Source of the DNA: Callipepla californica brunnescens
Taxonomy: Eukaryota; Chordata; Aves; Galliformes; Odontophoridae
DNA length: 64,000 nt
Direction: 5' to 3'
Assembly: GCA_023055505.1 (NCBI GenBank)
Contig: JALIRH010000100.1
Span: 829,001 to 893,000 of the forward strand
Shown here: positions 10,601-23,549 of the stretch, piece after piece
Layout of the letters: the number at the start of each line of letters is the position of its first letter
Numbering within the stretch: the first letter of the stretch is position 1
Notes under the pieces: generated by a model
The model's input: only the letters and a program-made list of their open reading frames with translations
Database searches by the model: none
Told to the model about the DNA's origin: nothing
Program-made: the position numbers and the translations under genes

Positions 10601-12946
10601 AACCCTTACCCTAATCAAACCCTATCCCTATTCCTAACCCTTACCCTAACCGTATCACAATCCCTATCCTAACTCTTACCATAACCCAAACCCTAACCTA
10701 ACCCTAACCCTAACCCTAACCCTATCCCTAACCCTAACCCTAACCCTAACCCTACCCTAACCTTAACTCTACCCTAACCGTATCCCTACCCTAAGCCTAA
10801 CCCTAATCCTAGCCCTTACTCTAACTTTATTCCTAACCCTACCCCTGATACAAACACTAACCCTAACCTTAATGTAACCCTAACCCTATTCCTAACCCTT
10901 ACCCTAACTGTATCCCATTCCCTATCCTAACTCTGACCATAACCCTAACCCTGATGCTAATGCTAACCCTAACCCTGAATCTAACCCTTACCCTAACCCT
11001 ATCCCTTACCCAGAAGCTAACACTTAGCGTTGTACAATACCTAACCGTACCCTAACCCTATCCCTAAACCTAAAAGGAACCCAAACTCTAACCCTAAATC
11101 TGTCCCTGAGCCTAACCTTCAACCTTACCCTAACCTTAACCCTAACCCTGTTCCATTCTCTAAACATATCTGTAAGCATTACCTTCATCCTAACTCGAAC
11201 TCTACCCTAACCCTATCCCTTTGACCCCAACACAAAACCCAGATTGAGCCTGACCCTAACCTAGGTAGCATAAAGTGTATGTAGGGTGAATTTGAGTTTT
11301 AGGGTCAGAGTTAAATTGTTAGTTTTAGGGTTAGGGTGAAGGATTGCTTTAGTTCTAGTATTAGGGTGTTTGGGGTTAGGGTTAGGGTAAGGATTTTGGA
11401 GTGGATTAGGTTTAGGGTCAGGTTTGGGGGAGTTTTGGGGTTAGGGTTAGATTTAGGATTAGGGTTAGCAAAAAAGTTGTTTTAGTTTTAGTTTAGGTTA
11501 GTGCTAGGATTAGGTTGAGTGTTCTTGTGAAGTTTAGGTTTAGGGTTAGGTTTAGGTTTAGATTGAGGTTTAGGGTAAGGAGTAGGGTTAATTTGACTTT
11601 TAGGGTCAGAGTAGAGTTAAGTCGTGTTAGGGTTAAGGTTAAGAACAGGATTCAGATTCCAATTAGGTTTTGGGTTCCTACTAGGGATAGGCCTCAAATT
11701 AGTGTTAAGGTTAGGGTTAGGGTTAGGTATAGGGAAAGGGTTAGTGTTAAGGCCAGGGCAAGTGTATGGTTTAGGGTAAAGATTGGATTTAGGGTTAGGT
11801 TTAGATGTAGGTTTGGTTTGATCGTTAGGGTGTGAGAAGGCACCGGCCTTGGATTTCATTTGGAGATTGGGTAAGGTTTAGGAATAGGAATAACATTGGT
11901 GTTTAAAAGATGATTAGTGTTAGTATTAGGGATAGGGTTACGGTTAGAGTTTAGTTAGGGTTGTTAGTTTTAGAGTGAGGGATAGGGGTATGGTTTGGTC
12001 TAGTACTTGGGTTAGGGTTTGGGATAGTCCTAGCATTAGTGTTAGGGTTAGGGTTCCGTTAGGGTTGTGGTAATCTGATGCTAGGTGTCGGGATTAGGGT
12101 TGTGCTTAAATGTGGGTTTGGTTTGAGGGTCAGAGTTAGGGTTAGGGTAGAGTTAGAATTAGGGTAAGAGTTAGGATTAGGTTTAGGATTAGGATAAAGA
12201 TTAGGTTAGGATTAGTGTTGGCTTTAGGGTTGTGTCTGGGAGAAGGGTTAGTGTTAGGGATAGACTTAGGGTAAGAGTAAGTGTTAGGAATAGGCATAGG
12301 TTTTGGGAAAGTTTCAGAGTTTGGACTGGATTTATGATTAGGGTTAGGGACAAAGATTTTTTGAGATTTATGATTAGATTTAGGGAGAAAAGTAGGCTGA
12401 CTTGTGGTCTTAGCAGTAGGTTTAGGTTTAGGTTTAGGTTTAGGATTCCATTTGTATTTATTGATCGAGGTTGGGTTAGTTGGAGTGTAAAGGTCAGAGT
12501 AGGGTTAGGCCTTGGGATAGGGTTAAGGTTTGGAATAGGATTAGGATTCAAATGATGTTACGGGTTGGTGTTAGGGTTAGGGAAAGGTTAGGATCAGGGT
12601 TGAGGTCAGGGTTAGGTATAGGAAAAGGGTTAGTGTTAGGGCTAGGGCAATTGGAAGGGTTAGGCTTAGGCTTAGATATTAGGGTTAGGTTTAGGCGGAG
12701 GTTTGGTTCGAGTGTCAGGGTGAGAGAAGGGGTAGGCCTGGGGTTTGGTTTTGGGTTACATCATACAAATCATCACATACATTAGCTGGGGTGGGAGGTG
12801 CAAGGAACAGCCAGCAAAGTGCTGAGTTCATTCCAATCAGAGGACCTGAAGATCGGGTAGCTACTATCAAACCGTTTGTGTTGACAATTCCGATGATATT
12901 TATGGGGCCCTGATGTTATGGTTCAGTGGGGAGTCACTATCAAGTC
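7633..12946. repeat. 5.3-kb telomere-like satellite, unit 2 (5314 bp, type A)
   Basis: A complete unit: degenerate C-rich arm (7633 to about 9415), CCCTAA block including about 19 near-perfect hexamers at 9713-9829, strand switch near 11274, G-rich arm, protease fragment. It carries the type A variants: AATACCCTAACCGTAACC near 9591, and an A where others have C near 11589. Short landmarks in the C-rich arm, such as AGCATCAGATTACC at about 8129 and its relatives at about 8744 and 9017, mark internal sub-repeats. Confidence 0.94.
12785..12946 (+). pseudogene. Retroviral protease fragment, unit 2
   Basis: The same fragment as in unit 1, with two or three substitutions (for example GACAATTCC in place of GCCAATTCC near 12883). 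Same frame break, and the same right-hand edge at CAAGTC followed by telomere-like CAAACCC. Confidence 0.72.
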
Positions 12947-15900
12947 CAAACCCAATCCAAACCCCAAACCTACTCCTATTCCTAAACCTTATCTTAACCC
13001 TAAACCAAACCCAAACCCAAGGCCCTCCCCTTCTCTCAGCCTAACACTCAAACTAACCTAAACCCGAAACTAACCCTACATTTATCCTAATCTTATCCAT
13101 ATTCTAAGGCCTAACCCTACTCTGACCAGAAAGCTCATGTTGTCTAAAATCTACCCCTTACCTAAAACCTAAATCGACAAAAAAACCTAACCCGAAACCT
13201 CAACCTAACTCTTCTCCTAACTAGAACACCAGCACTTCACCTTACCCTAACTGGAAACCTAGGACTAAATCCTTACCTTGTCCAGAACCCTATTCCTAAC
13301 CCAAACCAGAATTCTAACCTCTACCCTAACCAAAACCCTTCCCCTAAACCTAAACCTAATGCTACCCTCAACCAAACCCTAGCCCTAAATCCTACCCTAA
13401 AACCAACACCACGTTTAAGCTCAAACCTCAAGCCTCAAAGAAAGCATCAGATTACCGCAGATCTCACCTAACACTAACCCCAATCCAATCCCTACTACTA
13501 ACCCCAAACCCAATCCAAACACCAAAACTATTCCTATTCCTAAACCTAACACTAAGCCAGAACCAAACCCAAGGCCTACCCCTTCTCTCAGCCTGACACT
13601 CAAACTAACCTAGACCTGAACGCAACGCTAAATCAAATACTAAAACTCACCCTTAGCCAAGGCCCTTTTAGGACCCTTCCCTGGTCCTAAAACTAAAGAG
13701 AACCCTTCATCTACATCCCTAACCCTTACCCTAAACCTAAATCTACACCAAAACCTAACCCTAACCCTAACATGTCTTCTAACTGTAAAACTAACGCTTC
13801 ACCTAACCCGAACTGAAACCCCAGGACTAAACCTTACCTAACACCTAGCTATATTCCTAACCCTATCCTGAAACCTAACGTTAACCCTAACCCTAAAAAC
13901 AACTTGGAACCAAACCCTAACCCTAACCTAACCCTTATCAGAACCCTAAATCTAATCCTAACCGTTACCTCAATTTAACTCCAGTTCTTCCTGAAATCTA
14001 AATGGGACCTTAAAACCAACCCCAGATTGAAGCCCAACCCTAAACCTAACACAAAGCATTAGATTACCACAGCCATCACCTAACTCTAACCCCAGCCTTA
14101 ACGCTAATACTATCCCAAACACTATTCCAATTCCTAAACCCAACACAAACCCAAAAACACAAAGCCTACAATTCTCACAGCCTAACACTGAAAGGAAACC
14201 TAAATCTTACCCTAACTCTAAAACTAATCCAAAGCATGACCACAATTTAAACTCTAAATCTACCTTCAAACTAAAGCTGACCCTAACACCAACCTCAAGT
14301 AAAAGCCCAACCCTAAGCCTAACACAAAGCATTAGATTACCACAACGCTCACCTAACTTCTAACCCCCACCCTAACACTAATACTAAAGCAATCAGATTC
14401 CAAATACTAACCCAATTCCTATTCTGAAACCCAAAACTATTCCAAAAACAAACCCAAGGCCTAACCTTTCTCTCACCCTAACAATCAAAGAAAACCTATT
14501 CCTAAACCTAATCCTAAATCTAGTCCTAACCCTAACCCTCACCCTTAATCTAACCCCAACCCCCACCCAGAAGCTAACACTTAGCATTGTACAATACCTA
14601 AACGTACCCCTAATCCTTATCACTAAACCTAAAAGGAACCTGAAACATAGTGCTAAATCCGAACCCTAACCCTGAAGACTAACGCTAACAATGAACCAAT
14701 TCCTATACCTTTTCCTTCCTCCAAATTGATTCCTAGCACTAACCCTAAAACTACATTAACCCTATCCTAACCCTAACCCTAACCCTAGCCCTAAACTACA
14801 TTAACCCTAACCCTAACCCTAACCCTAACCCTAGCCCTAACCTAACTCTAACCCTAACCCTAACCCTAAACCTAATGCTAACCCTTACCCTACCCTAACC
14901 CTAACCCTACCATACCCTAACCCTAACCTACCCTAACCCTAACCCTAACCCTAACCCTAAACCTAAACCTAACCCTAACCCTAACCCTAATTCCTAACCC
15001 TTACCTTAACTGTATCACAATCCCTATCCTAATTCTTACCCTAACCCTAACCCTTACCTAACCCTAACCCGAACCCTAACCCTAACCCTAACTCTAACCT
15101 TAACCCTAACCCTAACCCTAACCTAACCCTAACCCTAATCCTAACCCTAACCCTAACTCTAATTCCTAACCCTTACCTTAACTGTATCACAATCCCTATC
15201 CTAATTCTTACCCTAACCCTAACCCTTACCTAACCCTAACCCTAACCCTAACCCTAACTCTCACCTTAACCCTAACCCTAACCCTAACCTAACCCTAACC
15301 CTAACCCTAAACCTAACCCTAACCCTAACCCTAACCCTAACTCTAACCTTAACCCTAAACCTAACAATAAATTTAACCCTAACCCTAACACTAACCCTAA
15401 CCCTAATTTTACCCTAACCCTAAGCATACCCTAACCCTAACCCTAACCCTACTTTACCCTAACCCTAACCCTACCCTAACCCTAACCCTAACCCTAACCC
15501 TACCCTAACCCTAACCCTAACCCTAACCCTAACCCTAACAATAAATTTAACCTTAACCCAAACCCTAACCCTAACCCTACCCTAACCCTAACCCTAACCC
15601 TAACCCTAACCCTACCCTAACCCTAACCCTAACCCTAACCCTAACCCTTACCCTAACCCTAGCCTAACCCAAACCCTAACCCTAACCCTACCCTAACCCT
15701 AACCCTAACCCTAACCCTACCCCTAACCCTACTTTACCCTAACCCTAATCCTAACACTAACTCTAACTTTACTCCTTACCCTAACACTAATCCAATCCCG
15801 AACCCTAACCCTAATCCTAGCCCTAACTCTAACTTTATTCGTAACCCTACCCCTAATCCAAACAATAACCCTTACCCTAATCAAACCCTATCCCTATTCC

Positions 15901-18206
15901 TAACCCTTACCCTAACCGTATCACAATCCCTATCCTAACTCTTACCATAACCCAAACCCTAACCTAACCCTAATCCTAACCCTATCCCTAACCCTAACCC
16001 TAACCCTAACCCTACCCTAACCTTAACTCTACCCTAACCGTATCCCTACCCTAAGCCTAACCCTAATCCTAGCCCTTACTCTAACTTTATTCCTAACCCT
16101 ACCCCTGATACAAACACTAACCCTAACCTTAATGTAACCCTAACCCTATTCCTAACCCTTACCCTAACTGTATCCCATTCCCTATCCTAACTCTGACCAT
16201 AACCCTAACCCTGATGCTAATGCTAACCCTAACCCTGAATCTAACCCTTACCCTAACCCTATCCCTTACCCAGAAGCTAACACTTAGCGTTGTACAATAC
16301 CTAACCGTACCCTAACCCTATCCCTAAACCTAAAAGGAACCCAAACTCTAACCCTAAATCTGTCCCTGAGCCTAACCTTCAACCTTACCCTAACCTTAAC
16401 CCTAACCCTGTTCCATTCTCTAAACATATCTGTAAGCATTACCTTCATCCTAACTCGAACTCTACCCTAACCCTATCCCTTTGACCCCAACACAAAACCC
16501 AGATTGAGCCTGACCCTAACCTAGGTAGCATAAAGTGTATCTAGGGTGAATTTGAGTTTTAGGGTCAGAGTTAAATTGTTAGTTTTAGGGTTAGGGTGAA
16601 GGATTGCTTTAGTTCTAGTATTAGGGTGTTTGGGGTTAGGGTTAGGGTAAGGATTTTGGAGTGGATTAGGTTTAGGGTCAGGTTTGGGGGAGTTTTGGGG
16701 TTAGGGTTAGATTTAGGATTAGGGTTAGCAAAAAAGTTGTTTTAGTTTTAGTTTAGGTTAGTGCTAGGATTAGGTTGAGTGTTCTTGTGAAGTTTAGGTT
16801 TAGGGTTAGGTTTAGGTTTAGATTGAGGTTTAGGGTAAGGAGTAGGGTTCATTTGACTTTTAGGGTCAGAGTAGAGTTAAGTCGTGTTAGGGTTAAGGTT
16901 AAGAACAGGATTCAGATTCCAATTAGGTTTTGGGTTCCTACTAGGGATAGGCCTCAAATTAGTGTTAAGGTTAGGGTTAGGGTTAGGTATAGGGAAAGGG
17001 TTAGTGTTAAGGCCAGGGCAAGTGTATGGTTTAGGGTAAAGATTGGATTTAGGGTTAGGTTTAGATGTAGGTTTGGTTTGATCGTTAGGGTGTGAGAAGG
17101 CACCGGCCTTGGATTTCATTTGGAGATTGGGTAAGGTTTAGGAATAGGAATAACATTGGTGTTTAAAAGATGATTAGTGTTAGTATTAGGGATAGGGTTA
17201 CGGTTAGAGTTTAGTTAGGGTTGTTAGTTTTAGAGTGAGGGATAGGGGTATGGTTTGGTCTAGTACTTGGGTTAGGGTTTGGGATAGTCCTAGCATTAGT
17301 GTTAGGGTTAGGGTTCCGTTAGGGTTGTGGTAATCTGATGCTAGGTGTCGGGATTAGGGTTGTGCTTAAATGTGGGTTTGGTTTGAGGGTCAGTGTTAGG
17401 GTTAGGGTAGAGTTAGAATTAGGGTAAGAGTTAGGATTAGGTTTAGGATTAGGATAAAGATTAGGTTAGGATTAGTGTTGGCTTTAGGGTTGTGTCTGGG
17501 AGAAGGGTTAGTGTTAGGGATAGACTTAGGGTAAGAGTAAGTGTTAGGAATAGGCATAGGTTTTGGGAAAGTTTCAGAGTTTGGACTGGATTTATGATTA
17601 GGGTTAGGGACAAAGATTTTTTGAGATTTGTGATTAGATTTAGGGAGAAAAGTAGGCTGACTTGTGGTGTTAGCAGTAGGTTTAGGTTTAGGTTTAGGTT
17701 TAGGATTCCATTTGTATTTATTGATCGAGGTTGGGTTAGTTGGAGTGTAAAGGTCAGAGTAGGGTTAGGCCTTGGGATAGGGTTAAGGTTTGGAATAGGA
17801 TTAGGATTCAAATGATGTTACGGGTTGGTGTTAGGGTTAGGGAAAGGTTAGGATCAGGGTTGAGGTCAGGGTTAGGTATAGGAAAAGGGTTAGTGTTAGG
17901 GCTAGGGCAATTGGAAGGGTTAGGCTTAGGCTTAGATATTAGGGTTAGGTTTAGGCGGAGGTTTGGTTCGAGTGTCAGGGTGAGAGAAGGGGTAGGCCTG
18001 GGGTTTGGTTTTGGGTTACATCATACAAATCATCACATACATTAGCTGGGGTGGGAGGTGCAAGGAACAGCCAGCAAAGTGCTGAGTTCATTCCAATCAG
18101 AGGACCTGAAGATCGGGTAGCTACTATCAAACCGTTTGTGTTGACAATTCCGATGATATTTATGGGGCCCTGATGTTATGGTTCAGTGGGGAGTCACTAT
18201 CAAGTC
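12947..18206. repeat. 5.3-kb telomere-like satellite, unit 3 (5260 bp, type B)
   Basis: A complete unit with its strand switch near 16534. It carries the type B variant CATACCCTAACCCTAACC near 14910. Its CCCTAA block is shorter than in units 2 and 4, which accounts for most of the length difference. Confidence 0.94.
18045..18206 (+). pseudogene. Retroviral protease fragment, unit 3
   Basis: Near-identical to the unit 2 fragment, including GACAATTCC. Same breakpoint at its right end. Confidence 0.72.
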
Positions 18207-21200
18207 CAAACCCAATCCAAACCCCAAACCTACTCCTATTCCTAAACCTTATCTTAACCCTAAACCAAACCCAAACCCAAGGCCCTCCCCTTCTCTCAGC
18301 CTAACACTCAAACTAACCTAAACCCGAAACTAACCCTACATTTATCCTAATCTTATCCATATTCTAAGGCCTAACCCTACTCTGACCAGAAAGCTCATGT
18401 TGTCTAAAATCTACCCCTTACCTAAAACCTAAATCGACAAAAAAACCTAACCCGAAACCTCAACCTAACTCTTCTCCTAACTAGAACACCAGCACTTCAC
18501 CTTACCCTAACTGGAAACCTAGGACTAAATCCTTACCTTGTCCAGAACCCTATTCCTAACCCAAACCAGAATTCTAACCTCTACCCTAACCAAAACCCTT
18601 CCCCTAAACCTAAACCTAATGCTACCCTCAACCAAACCCTAGCCCTAAATCCTACCCTAAAACCAACACCACGTTTAAGCTCAAACCTCAAGCCTCAAAG
18701 AAAGCATCAGATTACCGCAGATCTCACCTAACACTAACCCCAATCCAATCCCTACTACTAACCCCAAACCCAATCCAAACACCAAAACTATTCCTATTCC
18801 TAAACCTAACACTAAGCCAGAACCAAACCCAAGGCCTACCCCTTCTCTCAGCCTGACACTCAAACTAACCTAGACCTGAACGCAACGCTAAATCAAATAC
18901 TAAAACTCACCCTTAGCCAAGGCCCTTTTAGGACCCTTCCCTGGTCCTAAAACTAAAGAGAACCCTTCATCTACATCCCTAACCCTTACCCTAAACCTAA
19001 ATCTACACCAAAACCTAACCCTAACCCTAACATGTCTTCTAACTGTAAAACTAACGCTTCACCTAACCCGAACTGAAACCCCAGGACTAAACCTTACCTA
19101 ACACCTAGCTATATTCCTAACCCTATCCTGAAACCTAACGTTAACCCTAACCCTAAAAACAACTTGGAACCAAACCCTAACCCTAACCTAACCCTTATCA
19201 GAACCCTAAATCTAATCCTAACCGTTACCTCAATTTAACTCCAATTCTTCCTGAAATCTAAATGGGACCTTAAAACCAACCCCAGATTGAAGCCCAACCC
19301 TAAACCTAACACAAAGCATTAGATTACCACAGCCATCACCTAACTCTAACCCCAGCCTTAACGCTAATACTATCCCAAACACTATTCCAATTCCTAAACC
19401 CAACACAAACCCAAAAACACAAAGCCTACAATTCTCACAGCCTAACACTGAAAGGAAACCTAAATCTTACCCTAACTCTAAAACTAATCCAAAGCATGAC
19501 CACAATTTAAACTCTAAATCTACCTTCAAACTAAAGCTGACCCTAACACCAACCTCAAGTAAAAGCCCAACCCTAAGCCTAACACAAAGCATTAGATTAC
19601 CACAACGCTCACCTAACTTCTAACCCCCACCCTAACACTAATACTAAAGCAATCAGATTCCAAATACTAACCCAATTCCTATTCTGAAACCCAAAACTAT
19701 TCCAAAAACAAACCCAAGGCCTAACCTTTCTCTCACCCTAACAATCAAAGAAAACCTATTCCTAAACCTAATCCTAAATCTAGTCCTAACCCTAACCCTC
19801 ACCCTTAATCTAACCCCAACCCCCACCCAGAAGCTAACACTTAGCATTGTACAATACCTAAACGTACCCCTAATCCTTATCACTAAACCTAAAAGGAACC
19901 TGAAACATAGTGCTAAATCCGAACCCTAACCCTGAAGACTAACGCTAACAATGAACCAATTCCTATACCTTTTCCTTCCTCCAAATTGATTCCTAGCACT
20001 AACCCTAACACTACATTAAACCTATGCAAACCCTAACCCTAACCCTAGCCCTAAACTACATTAACCCTAACCCTAACCCTAACCCTAACCCTAGCCCTAA
20101 CCTAACTCTAACCCTAACCCTAACCCTAAACCTAATGCTAACCCTTACCCTACCCTAACCCTAACCCTACAATACCCTAACCGTAACCTACCCTAACACT
20201 AACCCTAACCCTAAACCTAAACCTAACCCTAACCCTAAACCTAACCCTAATTCCTAACCCTTACCTTAACTGTATCACAATCCCTATCCTAATTCTTACC
20301 CTAACCCTAACCCTTACCTAACCCTAACCCTAACCCTAACCCTAACCCTAACCCTAACCCTAACCCTAACCCTAACCCTAACCCTAACCCTAACCTAACC
20401 CTAACCCTAATCCTAACCCTAACCCTAATTCCTAACCCTTACCTTAACTGTATCACAATCCCTATCCTAATTCTTACCCTAACCCTAACCCTTACCTAAC
20501 CCTAACCCTAAACCTAACTCTCACCTTAACCCTAACCCTAACCCTAACCTCACCCTAACCCTAACCCTAAACCTAACCCTAACCCTAACCCTAACCCTAA
20601 CCCTAACCTCAACCCTAACCCTAACTCTAACCTTAACCCTAAATCTAACAATAAATTTAACCCTAACCCTAACACTAACCCTAACCCTAATTTTACCCTA
20701 ACCCTAAGCATACCCTAACCCTAACCCTAACCCTAACCCTGACCCTAACCCCAACCCTAAACTAACCCTAACCCTAACCCTAACCCTAACCCTAACCCTA
20801 ACCCTACCCTAACCCTAACCCTAACCCCAACCCTAACCCTAACAATAAATTTAACCCTAACCCTAACCCTAACCCTACCCTAACCCTAACCCTACCCTAA
20901 CCCTAACCCTAACCCTAACCCTAACCCTAACCCTAACCCTAACCCTACCCTAACCCTACCCTAACCCTAACCCTAACCCTAACCCTAACCCTTACCCTAA
21001 CCCTAGCCTAACCCAAACCCTAACCCTAACCCTACCCTAACCCTAACCCTAACCCTACCCCTAACCCTACTTTACCCTAACCCTAATCCTAACACTAACT
21101 CTAACTTTATCCTTACCCTAACACTAATCCAATCCCGAACCCTAACCCTAATCCTAGCCCTAACTCTAACTTTATTCGTAACCCTACCCCTAATCCAAAC

Positions 21201-23549
21201 AATAACCCTTACCCTAATCAAACCCTATCCCTATTCCTAACCCTTACCCTAACCGTATCACAATCCCTATCCTAACTCTTACCATAACCCAAACCCTAAC
21301 CTAACCCTAACCCTAACCCTAACCCTATCCCTAACCCTAACCCTAACCCTAACCCTACCCTAACCTTAACTCTACCCTAACCGTATCCCTACCCTAAGCC
21401 TAACCCTAATCCTAGCCCTTACTCTAACTTTATTCCTAACCCTACCCCTGATACAAACACTAACCCTAACCTTAATGTAACCCTAACCCTATTCCTAACC
21501 CTTACCCTAACTGTATCCCATTCCCTATCCTAACTCTGACCATAACCCTAACCCTGATGCTAATGCTAACCCTAACCCTGAATCTAACCCTTACCCTAAC
21601 CCTATCCCTTACCCAGAAGCTAACACTTAGCGTTGTACAATACCTAACCGTACCCTAACCCTATCCCTAAACCTAAAAGGAACCCAAACTCTAACCCTAA
21701 ATCTGTCCCTGAGCCTAACCTTCAACCTTACCCTAACCTTAACCCTAACCCTGTTCCATTCTCTAAACATATCTGTAAGCATTACCTTCATCCTAACTCG
21801 AACTCTACCCTAACCCTATCCCTTTGACCCCAACACAAAACCCAGATTGAGCCTGACCCTAACCTAGGTAGCATAAAGTGTATGTAGGGTGAATTTGAGT
21901 TTTAGGGTCAAAGTTAAATTGTTAGTTTTAGGGTTAGGGTGAAGGATTGCTTTAGTTCTAGTATTAGGGTGTTTGGGGTTAGGGTTAGGGTAAGGATTTT
22001 GGAGTGGATTAGGTTTAGGGTCAGGTTTGGGGGAGTTTTGGGGTTAGGGTTAGATTTAGGATTAGGGTTAGCAAAAAAGTTGTTTTAGTTTTAGTTTAGG
22101 TTAGTGCTAGGATTAGGTTGAGTGTTCTTGTGAAGTTTAGGTTTAGGGTTAGGTTTAGGTTTAGATTGAGGTTTAGGGTAAGGAGTAGGGTTAATTTGAC
22201 TTTTAGGGTCAGAGTAGAGTTAAGTCGTGTTAGGGTTAAGGTTAAGAACAGGATTCAGATTCCAATTAGGTTTTGGGTTCCTACTAGGGATAGGCCTCAA
22301 ATTAGTGTTAAGGTTAGGGTTAGGGTTAGGTATAGGGAAAGGGTTAGTGTTAAGGCCAGGGCAAGTGTATGGTTTAGGGTAAAGATTGGATTTAGGGTTA
22401 GGTTTAGATGTAGGTTTGGTTTGATCGTTAGGGTGTGAGAAGGCACCGGCCTTGGATTTCATTTGGAGATTGGGTAAGGTTTAGGAATAGGAATAACATT
22501 GGTGTTTAAAAGATGATTAGTGTTAGTATTAGGGATAGGGTTACGGTTAGAGTTTAGTTAGGGTTGTTAGTTTTAGAGTGAGGGATAGGGGTATGGTTTG
22601 GTCTAGTACTTGGGTTAGGGTTTGGGATAGTCCTAGCATTAGTGTTAGGGTTAGGGTTCCGTTAGGGTTGTGGTAATCTGATGCTAGGTGTCGGGATTAG
22701 GGTTGTGCTTAAATGTGGGTTTGGTTTGAGGGTCAGTGTTAGGGTTAGGGTAGAGTTAGAATTAGGGTAAGAGTTAGGATTAGGTTTAGGATTAGGATAA
22801 AGATTAGGTTAGGATTAGTGTTGGCTTTAGGGTTGTGTCTGGGAGAAGGGTTAGTGTTAGGGATAGACTTAGGGTAAGAGTAAGTGTTAGGAATAGGCAT
22901 AGGTTTTGGGAAAGTTTCAGAGTTTGGACTGGATTTATGATTAGGGTTAGGGACAAAGATTTTTTGAGATTTATGATTAGATTTAGGGAGAAAAGTAGGC
23001 TGACTTGTGGTGTTAGCAGTAGGTTTAGGTTTAGGTTTAGGTTTAGGATTCCATTTGTATTTATTGATCGAGGTTGGGTTAGTTGGAGTGTAAAGGTCAG
23101 AGTAGGGTTAGGCCTTGGGATAGGGTTAAGGTTTGGAATAGGATTAGGATTCAAATGATGTTACGGGTTGGTGTTAGGGTTAGGGAAAGGTTAGGATCAG
23201 GGTTGAGGTCAGGGTTAGGTATAGGAAAAGGGTTAGTGTTAGGGCTAGGGCAATTGGAAGGGTTAGGCTTAGGCTTAGATATTAGGGTTAGGTTTAGGCG
23301 GAGGTTTGGTTCGAGTGTCAGGGTGAGAGAAGGGGTAGGCCTGGGGTTTGGTTTTGGGTTACATCATACAAATCATCACATACATTAGCTGGGGTGGGAG
23401 GTGCAAGGAACAGCCAGCAAAGTGCTGAGTTCATTCCAATCAGAGGACCTGAAGATCGGGTAGCTACTATCAAACCGTTTGTGTTGCCAATTCCGATGAT
23501 ATTTATGGGGCCCTGATGTTATGGTTCAGTGGGGAGTCACTATCAAGTC
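18207..23549. repeat. 5.3-kb telomere-like satellite, unit 4 (5343 bp, type A)
   Basis: A complete unit with its strand switch near 21877. It shares the type A markers with unit 2 (AATACCCTAACCGTAACC near 20171 and the A variant near 22192) and is the longest unit. Confidence 0.94.
23388..23549 (+). pseudogene. Retroviral protease fragment, unit 4
   Basis: The same fragment with GCCAATTCC, as in units 1, 5 and 6. Same right-hand breakpoint. Confidence 0.72.
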